A stretch of DNA of 60,000 nucleotides from Cryptomeria japonica (lineage: Eukaryota > Streptophyta > Pinopsida > Cupressales > Cupressaceae), in NCBI RefSeq assembly GCF_030272615.1, contig NC_081410.1, positions 127,784,640 through 127,844,639 of the forward strand, in the 5' to 3' direction. Made by a program: the position numbers and the translations under genes. This document shows positions 34,170-44,852 of the stretch, piece after piece. Positions within the stretch are counted from its first letter, which is position 1. The number at the start of each line of letters is the position of its first letter. The notes under the pieces are model-generated. The model saw only the letters and a program-made list of their open reading frames with translations, was not told the DNA's origin and made no database searches.

Positions 34170-35348
34170 CTAGAACACTCGTCTAAGAACATCCCTATCT
34201 CCGTCTCGATCGTACGGAATCAGCTCCCCATCAATTGGTATCCGCATAATCCTATATACATCCTCTAGGGTGACTGTCATCTCACCCATCAGCAAATGAA
34301 AAGTACAAGTCTCGGAGTGCCATCTCTCCGCCAGCGCAGTCAATAGTCCCATGTTCACCCGAAACACAGGCACATATAGAACATGTCTCAATCCCATCTC
34401 CTCAATAGCCGCTCGGTCCTCGAAGGTCAGCTCAGGTCGCAACCTCTGAGTAGACGGGAATCTCTCCCGTGACTCCAGCATCGGCAAATACTCCTGCAGT
34501 CAAGCAAATCACTCATGTCAGTCATAGTGGCATTCCCTGTTTATCACAAAATGCTACTTTTTATCTAAATGCATATTGCTATCTACCCTAGTGACACTCA
34601 CTATTCATCACAAAGTGTTGCTTCTATCCTAGTGGTACTCCCTGTTCATCACAAAGTACTACGTGTGTGACACTCACTGTTCATCACAAAGTGCTGCTCA
34701 TATTCTAGTACTCCCTGTTCATCACAAAGTACTCTATCTTGGTACTCACTGTTCATCACAAAGTGCCTTGATCTATCCTAGTCTTCCCTAGAGGACCTGC
34801 TTGAGTGTATCCTCTCAGCAGCTTATCCAATCGACAGCGTATGTTCATCACAGAACTGCCGATTTGACCTAGAAGACGCAACTTTACACTTTTTAAAACA
34901 CAAACGCGCTTACCTGACATAAACGCGATTAAAGACTGCATAGACGCGCTTGAAAAACACAGACGCGCTTGACAAACACAGACGTGCCTATGCTCTGCAC
35001 AGACGCGCTTGGGAGACACAGACATGCCTTCTTGGCACAGACGTGACTGACCATCACAAATGCGGCCGCATTTGACATAGACGCACTTTCAAACGCAGAC
35101 GCGCCTGACACAAACACAGACGCGCCTCGCGAGCACAGACGCGCCTGGCACCAATGCAGACGCGCCTACACATTTTTTGACATTTTTTGGACCCTAGTCT
35201 AAGTGCATTTATTACATTACCTAACATGCATTAATGACAAAATTAAATGTGTCAAAGTACGAGGAGGTTTGGTGGTACTTACCGGCTCTCCTACCTCTAC
35301 TGGCCTCTGAAATCGGTGAACGCGGTCGAATCTGTGAACAAAAGCCAT
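34170..35348 (-). CDS. Two-exon PMD (MAIN/MAIL-like) mini-gene, antisense inside Tat1
   Basis: Exon 1 is 35348 down to 35283 (22 codons from ATGGCTTTTGTTCAC), ending CCG|GTAAGT, a strong donor. The intron is 35282-34494 with acceptor CTGCAG. Exon 2 is 34493-34170 and keeps the frame, for about 129 residues in all. Exon 2 carries the PMD N-terminal core: LTFEDRAAIEEMGLRHVLYV, NMGLLTALAERWHSETCTFH, GEMTVTLEDVYRIMRIPIDG. It aligns well with the E2 copy and has the intron at a comparable place. A stop at 34170 truncates the domain, which in PMD proteins runs several hundred residues. No internal stops. It is antisense to Tat1 pol, which explains how a spliceable intron survives passage through element RNA. 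Confidence 0.75.
34525..34770 (-). repeat. Tandem repeat in the Tat1 PMD intron
   Basis: Six copies, at 34-41 base spacing, of a word that on the minus strand reads ACTTTGTGATGAACAGTGAGT. Units alternate between endings AGTGAGT and AGGGAGT. It lies entirely in the intron, just upstream of the acceptor. AGTGAGT resembles a splice donor, so the array could supply decoy donor-like sites. Confidence 0.75.
34871..35168 (-). repeat. Tat1 3' array, reverse complement of the leader arrays
   Basis: About fourteen copies of CACAGACGCGCYT on the plus strand (minus: RGCGCGTCTGTG), spaced about 20 bases, in the first half of the PMD intron. The word is the reverse complement of leader arrays A and B, so one Tat1 RNA would carry both partners. 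In the PMD transcript the word has the same orientation as in the element leader. Confidence 0.88.
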
Positions 35349-35674
35349 CGCTGCTGACTTCTGCTGCTCTATTTTCGCTCTGCAATCTGCTCTCATGGAT
35401 GTGTAGATGACAATGAGGATGTATTTTCCCCCGTGGTCTATCTTATAGACTACCCCTAGCCTTCGTTTCCCGAGTCAGTCTTCTTTATCTCGTGACTTTG
35501 TCACTTTATCCGATCAGTCCATTCTCGCCTTTCTTTCTTATCGAGAGATTGTTTGCAATCTTTTCAGACATTTTCATCCAATCTCTCGAGGGGGCATATC
35601 ATTCCCATCTTGGGGCAACTTTGTATCAGTTCATCTTATCTTCTTTGAAACAACGCGACAAGCCGCATTGTCTC
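35349..35674 (+). other. Tat1 3' region before the polypurine tract
   Basis: Non-coding for Tat1 and upstream of the antisense PMD gene, so probably its promoter region. The frame 35492-35716 runs into the LTR and has no domain. Confidence 0.4.
35439..35446 (-). promoter_or_regulatory. Candidate TATA box of the antisense PMD mini-gene
   Basis: On the minus strand GTCTATAAGATAGAC contains TATAAGAT about 95 bases before the PMD ATG, leaving room for a start site about 30 bases downstream and a short leader. The site is itself palindromic. Placement fits, but expression is not shown. Confidence 0.45.
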
Positions 35675-35688
35675 AAAGAGGGGCAAAA
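35675..35688 (+). other. Tat1 polypurine tract
   Basis: AAAGAGGGGCAAAA directly before the 3' LTR; it would prime plus-strand synthesis. Confidence 0.75.
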
Positions 35689-36471
35689 TGTAGACACCCA
35701 AAATTGTCCAGTCTAATTAAATAAATATTTTATTTATTTAATTATCTAAGCTTAATTCTTCTATTAATTAAATAAATCTTTATTTATTTAATTAATTCAT
35801 TTATCCTCTTTTAGCCTTATTTCTCATTTAAATAAATACATTTATTTATTTAAATTATCCTTTTCCTAAATTAAATAAATATTTTATTTATTTAATTGAT
35901 CCCACTTCTTCTATTAATTAAATAAATCTTTATTTATTTAATTAATTCATTAACCTTTTCTACCCATGACACATGTCATTCATCTCTTAATTCATACACT
36001 ACCTACCCCTTTCATTATTTTATTATTTCCTCTACCTACCCTCTAATCATAGCCGACCTCCTTTTACACCTCTCAATCTTATCCCTCCATTTCATATAGT
36101 GTCTTCTATATAAGGAGATACTTCCTTCATTATCAAACCCTAATCGTTCTATGTATTCTAATCATCTTTTATGCACTTGACTACACTACGATCCTACTTG
36201 CAACCACATTCTGTTCTTTGTTGAACTCTTTTGCACATAAAATCTGAGAGCAAATATATCAAGCAAGATCAATGGAGATAGGAAGAATGGAGATTCAAAC
36301 CCTATTGGACATGTGATAGTATAATCTTTGTGATTCCACTTGATTTGCATTGTCTTAGGTAATCTTCATATGTTATGGTGGATCTTTGTTGTTGTTAGGC
36401 TAGGGTTTTGTGGTTGAATTCATTTAGCCCTTCAATATCATTATTGTTGTTATCCATTTTCACCATATACA
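35689..36471 (+). repeat. Tat1 3' LTR
   Basis: Same length as the 5' LTR with about 13 substitutions seen by eye and no indels (roughly 1.7%). It ends CACCATATACA and is followed by CTCCA, the target duplication. The TATA box is at 36107-36115. Transcription from here would run into the rest of the E2 PMD gene at 36477. Confidence 0.95.
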
Positions 36472-37260
36472 CTCCACATTCCCATCCATGGAGAGATATT
36501 TGTATATGACCAATGGGTAGGGGTTGTTGCACTTTGGGAGATTTTTGAGTATTACGAGTAGGTTTACATATGGACATTTCTTATGAGATTGGATGGGATT
36601 GACTTAGTGCAGCTTAATATGATGATCTGACCATTATACTATGGAGCATTATAGTAGGTCCTCTGGTTCCTGATAGATGATGTCATGGATTTCCTATAGG
36701 ATGGTGTTGAGTTTTAGCAGCTATGATTGTGGATGGGGAAGTTTATGCATGGGGTCCCTGTGTACTAGTCATGCTATATTATCATATGCACTCAGTTGTT
36801 TATTCCACATACAAATCCATTAGTTGTGGTGTCATGCTCCTCCAGGTTTGGGCTTGGGAGCATATTGCTATTTTTCATCTAGTTTGTCATGTTCAGTTAC
36901 AAGCCGAGGAGCCTTATTCTTATAGATATACAGGTGCAATCATGCATATGGGTATAGGTAATACCCTATACTGACTACATGCTATCAATGTGATACAACA
37001 TTTCACATGGAGGCCTTACTTGGATTTCCCCAGTTGGGCTAACGATGTAGAACATCTTCCATTTTGTAGGAAACAATGATATCTCATTGGCAGGAGAATT
37101 TAGACTCAACGTATTATTGATATTCATCTTCCTGGCTGAGTTTTGAGACAGTTTGGTGAGATCTAGGGTGTACTAGATGTGATTGCATATTTTTCACATA
37201 CTACTCGAGAGGTTTCCAATTGGGAGCCGGTATAGAGGCTCATGTTGCTTTTGTAGAGTT

Positions 37261-38504
37261 TGATTCATTGAGGCCAATATAGTTGGATTTTTAAAGTTTT
37301 TTCATTTTTTTTGGATTTTGTTCTTTTTCGATGTTTTTGGATTTTGTAGGACTTTATCCACTTTTTAGACCTTTTCAAAACTATATCTGATTTTTTTGGA
37401 TTTTTGAGATATTTTTTAATTTTTTTTAATATTTAAAGACATGCCCCTAGTTTGCAGACTTGGGTGATGCAATTGATGAACTATGCCTATTTTTACATGA
37501 TGATGATTGACACAACATGGATGCTTAAATAATGCAAAGCAAAGTGAGAAATGAAATGCCATCCTATATTTGAACAAGGACACACTCATGCGACTTGGTC
37601 ACTTTGTTACAAACTGATAAATCTAAGGTTGTAGAACACTTTGGAGAAAAGGACCCATTCCATTCTCAACAACCTTTAGAGGATTTAACTTAGAAAACCA
37701 AGTGATTAGGATTTGCAAATGGAGACACGAAAAAATCCTCCACTGACTCTTGAGACTTTGGTTTGCAATTGCCTTGGTGTGTGCATTTAAATTTATTCCA
37801 ACTCTTATGATCATTGGCAACTCTTAGAATCTTGCATGACTATCTACGTGAGTCATCCTAACTCCAAAAGTATCCTAGATAGAACCTCGAAACCAATAGA
37901 CGTTTACAACCCCAATGAGGTTATCACTATAATCTCTCAAATATTTATCCATTGCCAGTAGACGTCTATAGTCCTGATTGAGTTACTCGTATGTTCCCAT
38001 AGCCAAGCTTTTGATATTCAATGCTTTGATTGATATTTATTTTCTTTTTTCTTTTTTCTTTTTATTTTTGTTAGGCATATTTTATTTTGTCCTTGAATTG
38101 GATTTGTAAGTAATGAAACTTACCTGGGTATGACAATTACAGTGGCGGTGGAGTAGGATTTTATATTTTTCACTAGTCACAATATCAACCAAGTAACTAC
38201 AATGTCTTAGAGAAACTTATTTATTTGTGAGAGATATAGAAATCGATAGATTTAGGTAACTAGAATAGCGGTGGGCTCTCTACCGAACAAAAGACATCCT
38301 AACCACAAGATGATGTCAAAGATGAGCGACTTTGAATTTCCAAAACTTCATAAGTGAATATTTAAGAAATGAGGTGCACCTTGACTTACTCAAACAGAAA
38401 GAACTAACCAATTCCCACAATCACCTTTGTTTTATTGATGAAGCTATATGCAAATGCCATGCCAGATTAATTGACTTAAATTCTATATGTTATGCGATCA
38501 AAAT
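37261..38504. other. E2 non-coding stretch between PMD and integrase ends
   Basis: No gene. It corresponds to the non-coding region between integrase and PMD in Tat1. 37285-37430 is T-rich with repeated TTTTTGGATTTT words (A-rich on the element strand), matching the A-rich stretch after the Tat1 integrase. The rest has no recognisable signal. Confidence 0.45.
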
Positions 38505-39906
38505 TTAAATGAAATGCAACTTTTGAAAGAAACTATATGCAATGCAATGCTGAGAGAATGCAAATAAACTTAAACTACCTAGCCACTCGACATTGTACTT
38601 TTTGAGATGCATTATTCTAATGGGTTCATAGAGTGAATCTCCCTCTATTTTTGTCAAATGACATGCACCATTTCCCACCTTGGTTATTATATACAAACCC
38701 AACTAGTTAGGTTCACACTTGCCTGGTCTCTCTCACTCTACCATATTTCTATTATTTTCTTTCAAGACTAGGTCTCTGACTTCAAAGAATCTTACCCTTA
38801 CTCTTTTATTGTAGCTCCTTCTTAGTCTATTTTGATACCCTTGCAAGTGGTTAAGAACAATTTTTTTTTTCATCCAGTAATTCTAACTCTTTTAGCCTTG
38901 CTTCTTTGTAATCCTGATTTGATATGATATGTTTCAAAGAGACTCTCAAGGATGGCAATTCTACCTCAATAGGAAAAATTTCTTCTAATCCGTAGACCGA
39001 AGAGTAGGGAGTAGATCCTATAGTGGTGCGAGTGCTTGTTCTATAATCCCAAAGTGCAAGATTCAACTAGAGGTTCCAATCTTGTCCAACTTCATTTATA
39101 ATTTTCTTGAGAATTTTGAGGATGGTCTTATTTGTTGCCTTTGCTTGGCTGTTACTCTGAGGATAGTAGGGAGTTGCAAAGTGATGTTGTATGTGGAATT
39201 GATCACATAATTCCTATACTTCCTAGTTCTTAAAAGGACGTCAATTGTCTATCACTATACACATCAAGACTCCATATCGACAGATAATGTAGTTGAGTAC
39301 AAACTTTTATATCTATTTGCCAGTTGTGTAAGTTAGAGGGATTGCCTCTACCCACTTGGTAAAATACTTTGTTGCTGTCAAAATGAACTTGTGCCAATTA
39401 GAGGAAGTGGGGTGAATTTTCCCTACTAGATCAAGTCCCCATTGTGAAAATGGCCATGGTGATGTGATAGGATGGAGATCTTGAGCAGGTGCATGAATTA
39501 GATCTCCATGTATTTGGCATTGTCTACATTTTTTCACATATTTATATGCATCTTTCTCCATTGTTGGCCAATGGTAACCCATGGGCAAGAATTTATTTGC
39601 TAGTGTAGGGCCACTAGAATGTGTTCTACAAATTCCATCATGCACTTCTTTTAAGGCCAATTATGCTTCTTTGGAATTCAGACATCTAAGAAGTGTGCCA
39701 TCTAGACTCTTTCTATATAAAGTATCTACTATGAGGACATTTTTTGATACCTGATGCACAAGGGTTTTGCGTTGATTGTGCGAGAGATCAGAAGATATAT
39801 ATTGCTCATGAAGATACGCATATATTTCATTATACCATGGCGACTTAGGACCGACTATCACACATACATATTTTGAATGTGGGATCTCATATGTTGTACC
39901 ATCCAC
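38505..39906 (-). pseudogene. E2 integrase
   Basis: Minus strand. The zinc finger is intact (HDGICRTHSSGP...KKCRQCQIHGD). Core: WGLDLVGKIHP (first Asp), then a stretch with CIVIDN (second Asp) and stops, then PQSNSQAKATN where the catalytic Glu has become Lys. The end is GSTPYSSVYGLEEIFPIEVELPSL and GLYIITKVGNGACHLT. Upstream, 39661-39906 is the linker (YLHEQYISSDLSHNQRKT). Stops and the Glu-to-Lys change make it inactive. It closely parallels the Tat1 integrase. Confidence 0.85.
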
Positions 39907-39926
39907 TACTCAACCATGAACTCGAA

Positions 39927-41700
39927 CTACATTACATTTCTAGGCATGTCAAGGAGAGAACCTATAATTGCCATTACATCTATTTCTCTTTTTTGTAGTC
40001 TAGGGATTTGCTCAAAGATAATATGAGTAAAATGTTGCTTGAATTCATCCACTATCCTTTTGTAAGGCATTAGATTATCGTCTTTGGTGGTATAGTCATC
40101 ATTAACTTGGTTGACTATGAGCTGTGAATCTCCATAGACATGCAAGTATGCTATTTTTCATTGTACAACAGTGTGAAGTCTTGTGACTAGGGCTTCTTAT
40201 TTTGCCATGTTATTAGTGCATGAGATACTTATTTTGTATGATTTCAGAATTGAATCACCCTGGGGGGTGACAAAGAGAATTTTGGATCCTGCTCCATGAT
40301 TGGTATAAGATCCATCAAAATATAGATTCTATCTTGTGGAAGCTGCCAATGTGAACACTGCTTCATCAAGGAAATCTATGAGCAATGGATGATTATCTTG
40401 TACAGGTGCTTCCGCTAATTGATCTGCTATTATTTGGCCCTTGGTGGCTTTTCAATCAACATAATCAATGTTGAATTCACTTAGGACCATGACCCATTTG
40501 GCTAGTTGGCTTGTCAACATAGCCTTGTTGAGGAGATATTTGAGCGGGTCAAATTTTGTAATAAGTTGCACCTTGTGGCTAAGCATGTACTGTCTAAGTT
40601 TTTGTGATGCAAAAATTACTACCAAACATGCTTCCTTATGGAAATATAATTGAACTCATATCCTACCAATGTTATACTGATATAGTAGATAACTCTTTCT
40701 TTGCCTTGGTCATCATGTTGTGCCAAGAGTGCCCCTAAAGATGAGTTAGTTGTTGACATATACAATAGAAATGGATTGCCTAGTGTGAGAGGTACTAGGA
40801 CTGGTGTTGACAAAAGATAAGCTTTTAGCACTTGAAATTCTTCTTGGCATTGGTCTATCCATTTAAAAGTTACACCTTTCTTGAGAAGGTGTTGAAATGG
40901 TTGGCACTTATCTGCCAATTGTGCTATGAAGCACCTGATTGATTGTGGGCTTCCTTGTAGAGATCTCAACTATTTTAGTGTAGATGGTACAGGAATTTAT
41001 AGAATAGATCTTACCTTAGTGGGATCCACTTCAATGCCCCTGTTTGAGACTAGGAAGCCCAAGAGATTTACAACTATTACTCCAAATACCCACTTTTTGG
41101 GGTTTAGTCAGATATTGTATTTCTTAAGCCTATCAAAGATCCTAGCAAGAACATCAAGATGGCTATCTCTGGTCGTGGATTTTTCCAATAAATCATCAAC
41201 ATAGTCCTCCATGATATCATGTATCATTTCGTGGAACAAAGTTGTCATAGCTCTTTGGTAAGTAGCGCCAACATTCTTTAGTCCAAACAACATCACTTTC
41301 CAACAATATGTTCCTCATGGATAGGTGAATGTTGTCTTATGTTGATCCTTTGGTGTAATTATGATTTGGTTATACCCAAAGAAACCATCTATGAGTGATA
41401 ACATTTCATTCCCAGTAGTCAAATCCACAATCATGTCAATGTTCAAGAGTAGAAAGTCATCTTTTGGGCATGCTTTATTTACATCTCTAAATTCTATGCA
41501 GATCTTGATGCCCCTAGTGCATTTAGTTATAGATACCAAATTAGATATCCATTTTGCCTAGTCTATTGCCTTAATGAAACTTACATATAGTATCTTTTGT
41601 AATTCTACCTTTACTAGCAACGCAATCTGCTGATGCATTTTTTGAAGCTTTTTCTTATATGGTTTTTCTCTTAGAAGTAATTGAAAGTGATGCAGAATGA
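39927..41700 (-). pseudogene. E2 reverse transcriptase, RNase H and second RNase H
   Basis: Minus strand. RT: RGIKICIEFRDVNKACPKDDF, GFFGYNQIIITPKDQHKT, FGLKNVGATYQRAM and YVDDLLEKS (catalytic pair intact) at 41108-41539. RNase H at 40619-40969 (VLVPLTLGNPFLLYMSTTNS, LGALLAQHDDQGKERVIYYI). Archaeal-type RNase H from about 40345 down to 39990, with YGDSQLIVNQ and DDYTTKDDNLMPY. Stops break each part. Domain order matches Tat1. Confidence 0.85.
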
Positions 41701-42115
41701 GCTCTGGATCCAACCCTGGTATGTCAGCATATGACTAGGCAAAATTTATCAGTCTCTGCTTAAATAACTAGATAAACTTCTCTTTTTCTTCTAGGTGTAG
41801 AGAGTCTGCTAAGTGTATTTTATGCACAGTTTCAACATCCTCAATATTTACTTCTTCTGTGTTTTCTACCAGCAATACTGACCTTTCTTGGTCAATCTAC
41901 AAATCCTTTAGTATGTTCTTGTCTATATTTTGATCTTCTTCACGGTTTTTTGAATCAGAGGAGGAGATTTACTCTCCAAAATATGTCGTTCTATCTAAGT
42001 CAATTGCAAAGCCTGCCTTGTGGTCTCCATATGGAAATCCTTTGTGCGCTCCTAGGAATTCTGCTATGGCTTCATCATTTTCTAACCAATCCAAGTGTGG
42101 TTGTTCTTGTTTCCC

Positions 42116-43190
42116 CTAGTCTATCAAATGTGGATACACGAGGCAAAGGTCATTGCCATCGTCGAAGTGGAGTGTTGTTGATATCTTGCCTGCACTGGTA
42201 TCAAAATGATGCCTCCAAGATTTGGGGTTTATTACCTTGTCTTCATAAATGATTTCATCATCAATAGGTTGTTGATGATAATAGTACATGTTCATTACAT
42301 AGGTGTTGCTACTATGAAGAGATATACACTTATATTCATGGGAGTTTGTTTCAATTTCCATATATGTCTCTATATCTGATTCATCTTCATATATTTCTTC
42401 AATTTCTTCAATTGGAGAAAGAGGAGTTCCACCAGTGTTTATGACTAGTGGAATATTTCCATATCTTGTTGACCCTTCTTTTGTTATTGATATTGGAATC
42501 ATCTCTTGGATGAAAGGTTCTAGTCTTTTGATATCTAAGTCACTTGCCGATGCTAGACCAGTTTCCATTACCACATTGGTGTGAGATGACAATGCAAACC
42601 CCATATTTAAATCACCAATTGGTGCTATACCATTTTTGTTACTACATTTGCATGTGAATATGGTGGAAACACAATCATTGACATGTTATTTTGGCTAGAG
42701 GATTCTGAATCAATGATTATGCCAACATGATTGGGTGTTGTTGGATAGGCATATTTAGTATAACCGAGGCTTCTTGCGTAAGTTTTGATCTTTGTGTCAC
42801 ATTTCCATATCCCAAGCCTTCCCCCCAATCCTGTTGTATTGTCATAACCATGCCTTTGTAACATTTTGAAACCATTTCCATACTGACTTAAAGGGAGTTT
42901 GATTGTGGGATTGTCTTCCTCTTCTCTATACCACCATTTGTTCACATCTTCATCCAAGGATTCTTCCTATAAGTCTCCCCATCTAATGAAAAAAAAATAA
43001 GAGGAATATTATGCCACTTCCTTTCCTTTATTTTGAGTAGCTGGATTGGGTAGAGGTCTCCCAAAAGATCTTGGGGAGAGAGATAATTACCCCACAAATA
43101 GCGTGTCTGAATAGGAATATTCACCACATCCTTCTTCTTTGATTTGTAATTGTGGCATAGTAGGTGTATAAGATGAAGAGCCCTATGCAT
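42116..43190 (-). pseudogene. E2 protease-RT linker with G-patch
   Basis: Minus strand. At 42625-42957 is LSQYGNGFKMLQRHGYDNTTGLG, a G-patch like that of Tat1 (Gly-rich, aromatic, spacing conserved). 42116-42604 is an acidic linker (IEEIEEIYEDESDIETYMEI) that corresponds to the acidic region of Tat1 near 26650-26850. The parts lie in different frames, so at least one indel has occurred. Confidence 0.75.
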
Positions 43191-43503
43191 CTATAATTCT
43201 CAATGATTCCAATTGTGAAGCAAGAGGAGTTGTCTGATTGATAGGGACCTAGTTATCCATGCTTTCTCTTAGGTAGTTGCAATGTTGAAATGGGTTTGGA
43301 TCTCCTTGTATGGTGATCTCAATGCCGTTATATGGAAACTTAACACATTGATGAAAAGTTGAGGGAACAACCTACATTGTATGTATCCATGGGTGACCTA
43401 GTAGCATGTTGTACCCTAGCTCTCTATCCAACACTTAGAATGTGACATCCATAGTGACAATTCCTACTTGCACAAGTAGAGTAACTACACCTTTTGATGG
43501 GCA

Positions 43504-43845
43504 TTACTCATCATCATAGGCTTTAATGTTTATCCTTTTTGTTGGATCAATGTGAAGATGTGAGTTCCCTAATGCTTTTATAATATTGAGAGTGCATATG
43601 TTTAGACTAGCTCTTCCATATATCAACACTCTCGTTACCTTTTTCTTATGAACAAAAACCTCTAGATGTAGTGGGTCATTATGTGATGCTACCGGGGCAT
43701 TTTTCTCTATAAAGGCAACATGGAGAGTAGCAACTAGAATTTCAACCATGGATTCTAAAGTGTTCTCATAAATGTCTTTGGTGAAAAAAAACTCATGAAG
43801 AGATTTGTCCAGGATTGCTCTATGATTCGAAGAAATGCGGAGCAA
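43504..43845 (-). pseudogene. E2 protease
   Basis: Minus strand. Recognised by LRISSNHRAILDKSLHEFF, HLEVFVHKKKVTRVLIYGRASLNICTLN and INIKAYDDE, which align with the Tat1 protease. The active-site Asp-Gly-Gly-Ala is Tyr-Gly-Arg-Ala, so catalysis is lost. The flap and second half (toward 43200) are broken by stops. Confidence 0.8.
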
Positions 43846-44852
43846 CTCAAAAGAGTGATATTTTTGTTGGAGTTTTCTTCAATTGGTCTAAATTATTATA
43901 GTTATCTGTTGACAGAGGAGGATTAGAAGATACTCCTTGTAATGTTACTTTTGATCAGCGGGTGATAATCGCACAACCTTGATTCCTTGGGTTGACAACA
44001 ATTGTGGCCACTATCACATCACTTGAGTTAAGAGTATTGATTGTATAATCATATCAAACCTTTGTGTTGTTGGCCTGATTGTCCAGTGACCTTAGCTTGA
44101 AGCTTTGACTTTGTCATGTTTGACAAATGGGTCCTTGAATATAGTATGATTTGTATTTGTAGAACCCTTATTATTATCTATAATGATATCTCCCTGATCA
44201 ATAAGGTCTTGAATCAAGTTTTTTATTTTGTAATAACTCAATTTCTTATGTACTTTGGTGTGATAGTAATCACAAAAATAATTATCATTCCACTAGGTTA
44301 GCTTGAAAGGACTTGGTTCATATGGCCTGATCTTAGGTAGAGTTATGACATTTGTTTGTATCAGTTTCTTGAGTATTGACTCAATTGGTTCTCCTAGTGG
44401 AGTGTAGTTTCTTCTAGGTGTATTAGTCCTTGGGGGTTTGGAATTATTGGACTGCACTACATTTACATTTGTAGATGTTGTATTGTTGTCCTAAGATTGA
44501 CTTCTGTTTGGCACAAAAGAGTTGATAGGTCCTTGTAGTGAAACTACGGGCTATGCTCTGTTAACCATGTGGGCATCTACAATCCCATCACTTGTCACAT
44601 TTTTGTTTTTTGACTACAATTTTGACTTCTCATTGTTTGTATTACTAGCTGAACCACTTTCCTTATTATTCTTTAAAAAACCTTGTTCAACAAGACCCTT
44701 CTCACACTTCAAGCCTTTCTCTATGATTTGTTTGAATGCACCGAAACATTGCATTTGTAGTGGTATTTGACTTTAGGAATAATATTTTTCATGAAATTAT
44801 CAACTTGTTCAACTTCATGGATGTGACATGGATATCTGTGAGCAAGGGATCT

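Larger units (their letters stand above)
20024..36471 (+). mobile_element. Tat1: Tat-lineage Ty3/gypsy element inserted in the E2 PMD gene
   Basis: Full-length element of 16,448 bases including a nested solo LTR. LTRs 20024-20806 and 35689-36471 are both 783 bases with about 13 differences counted by eye. Target duplication CTCCA is perfect (20019-20023 and 36472-36476). Contents in order: primer site, 2.2-kb leader with two CGCGTCTGTG arrays, gag-PR with zinc knuckle and G-patch, RT, RNase H, archaeal-type RNase H, integrase, a non-coding stretch, an antisense two-exon PMD gene with a reverse array in its intron, and a polypurine tract. The dual RNase H marks the Tat lineage. Pol has six stops, a frameshift and the solo LTR, so it is not autonomous now, although it is the youngest large insertion here. 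Confidence 0.95.
19294..37260 (+). pseudogene. Plant mobile domain (PMD, MAIN/MAIL-like) gene carried antisense in E2
   Basis: Exon 1 is 19294-19371 (ATGGCGGG... to the donor ATG|GTGAGT). It needs one base restored after the start to enter the frame that reads HDNTYLREFDYTSVQLAQEA. The intron is 19372-19744 (acceptor CATTTTAG). Exon 2 begins at 19745, and the splice keeps the frame. It contains PMD hallmarks: NMGLIIALVERWHS, CSFHLPNGESSVTLEDICRILH. It is cut at 20023 by Tat1 and resumes at 36477 with PIHGEIFVYDQW; later pieces (36723-36974, VMLLQVWAWEHI) follow the family to about 37260. Stops after 36560 make it a pseudogene. PMD proteins of plants (MAIN, MAIL1) act in genome stability and silencing; transposon-borne copies are known. 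It runs opposite to E2. Confidence 0.75.
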
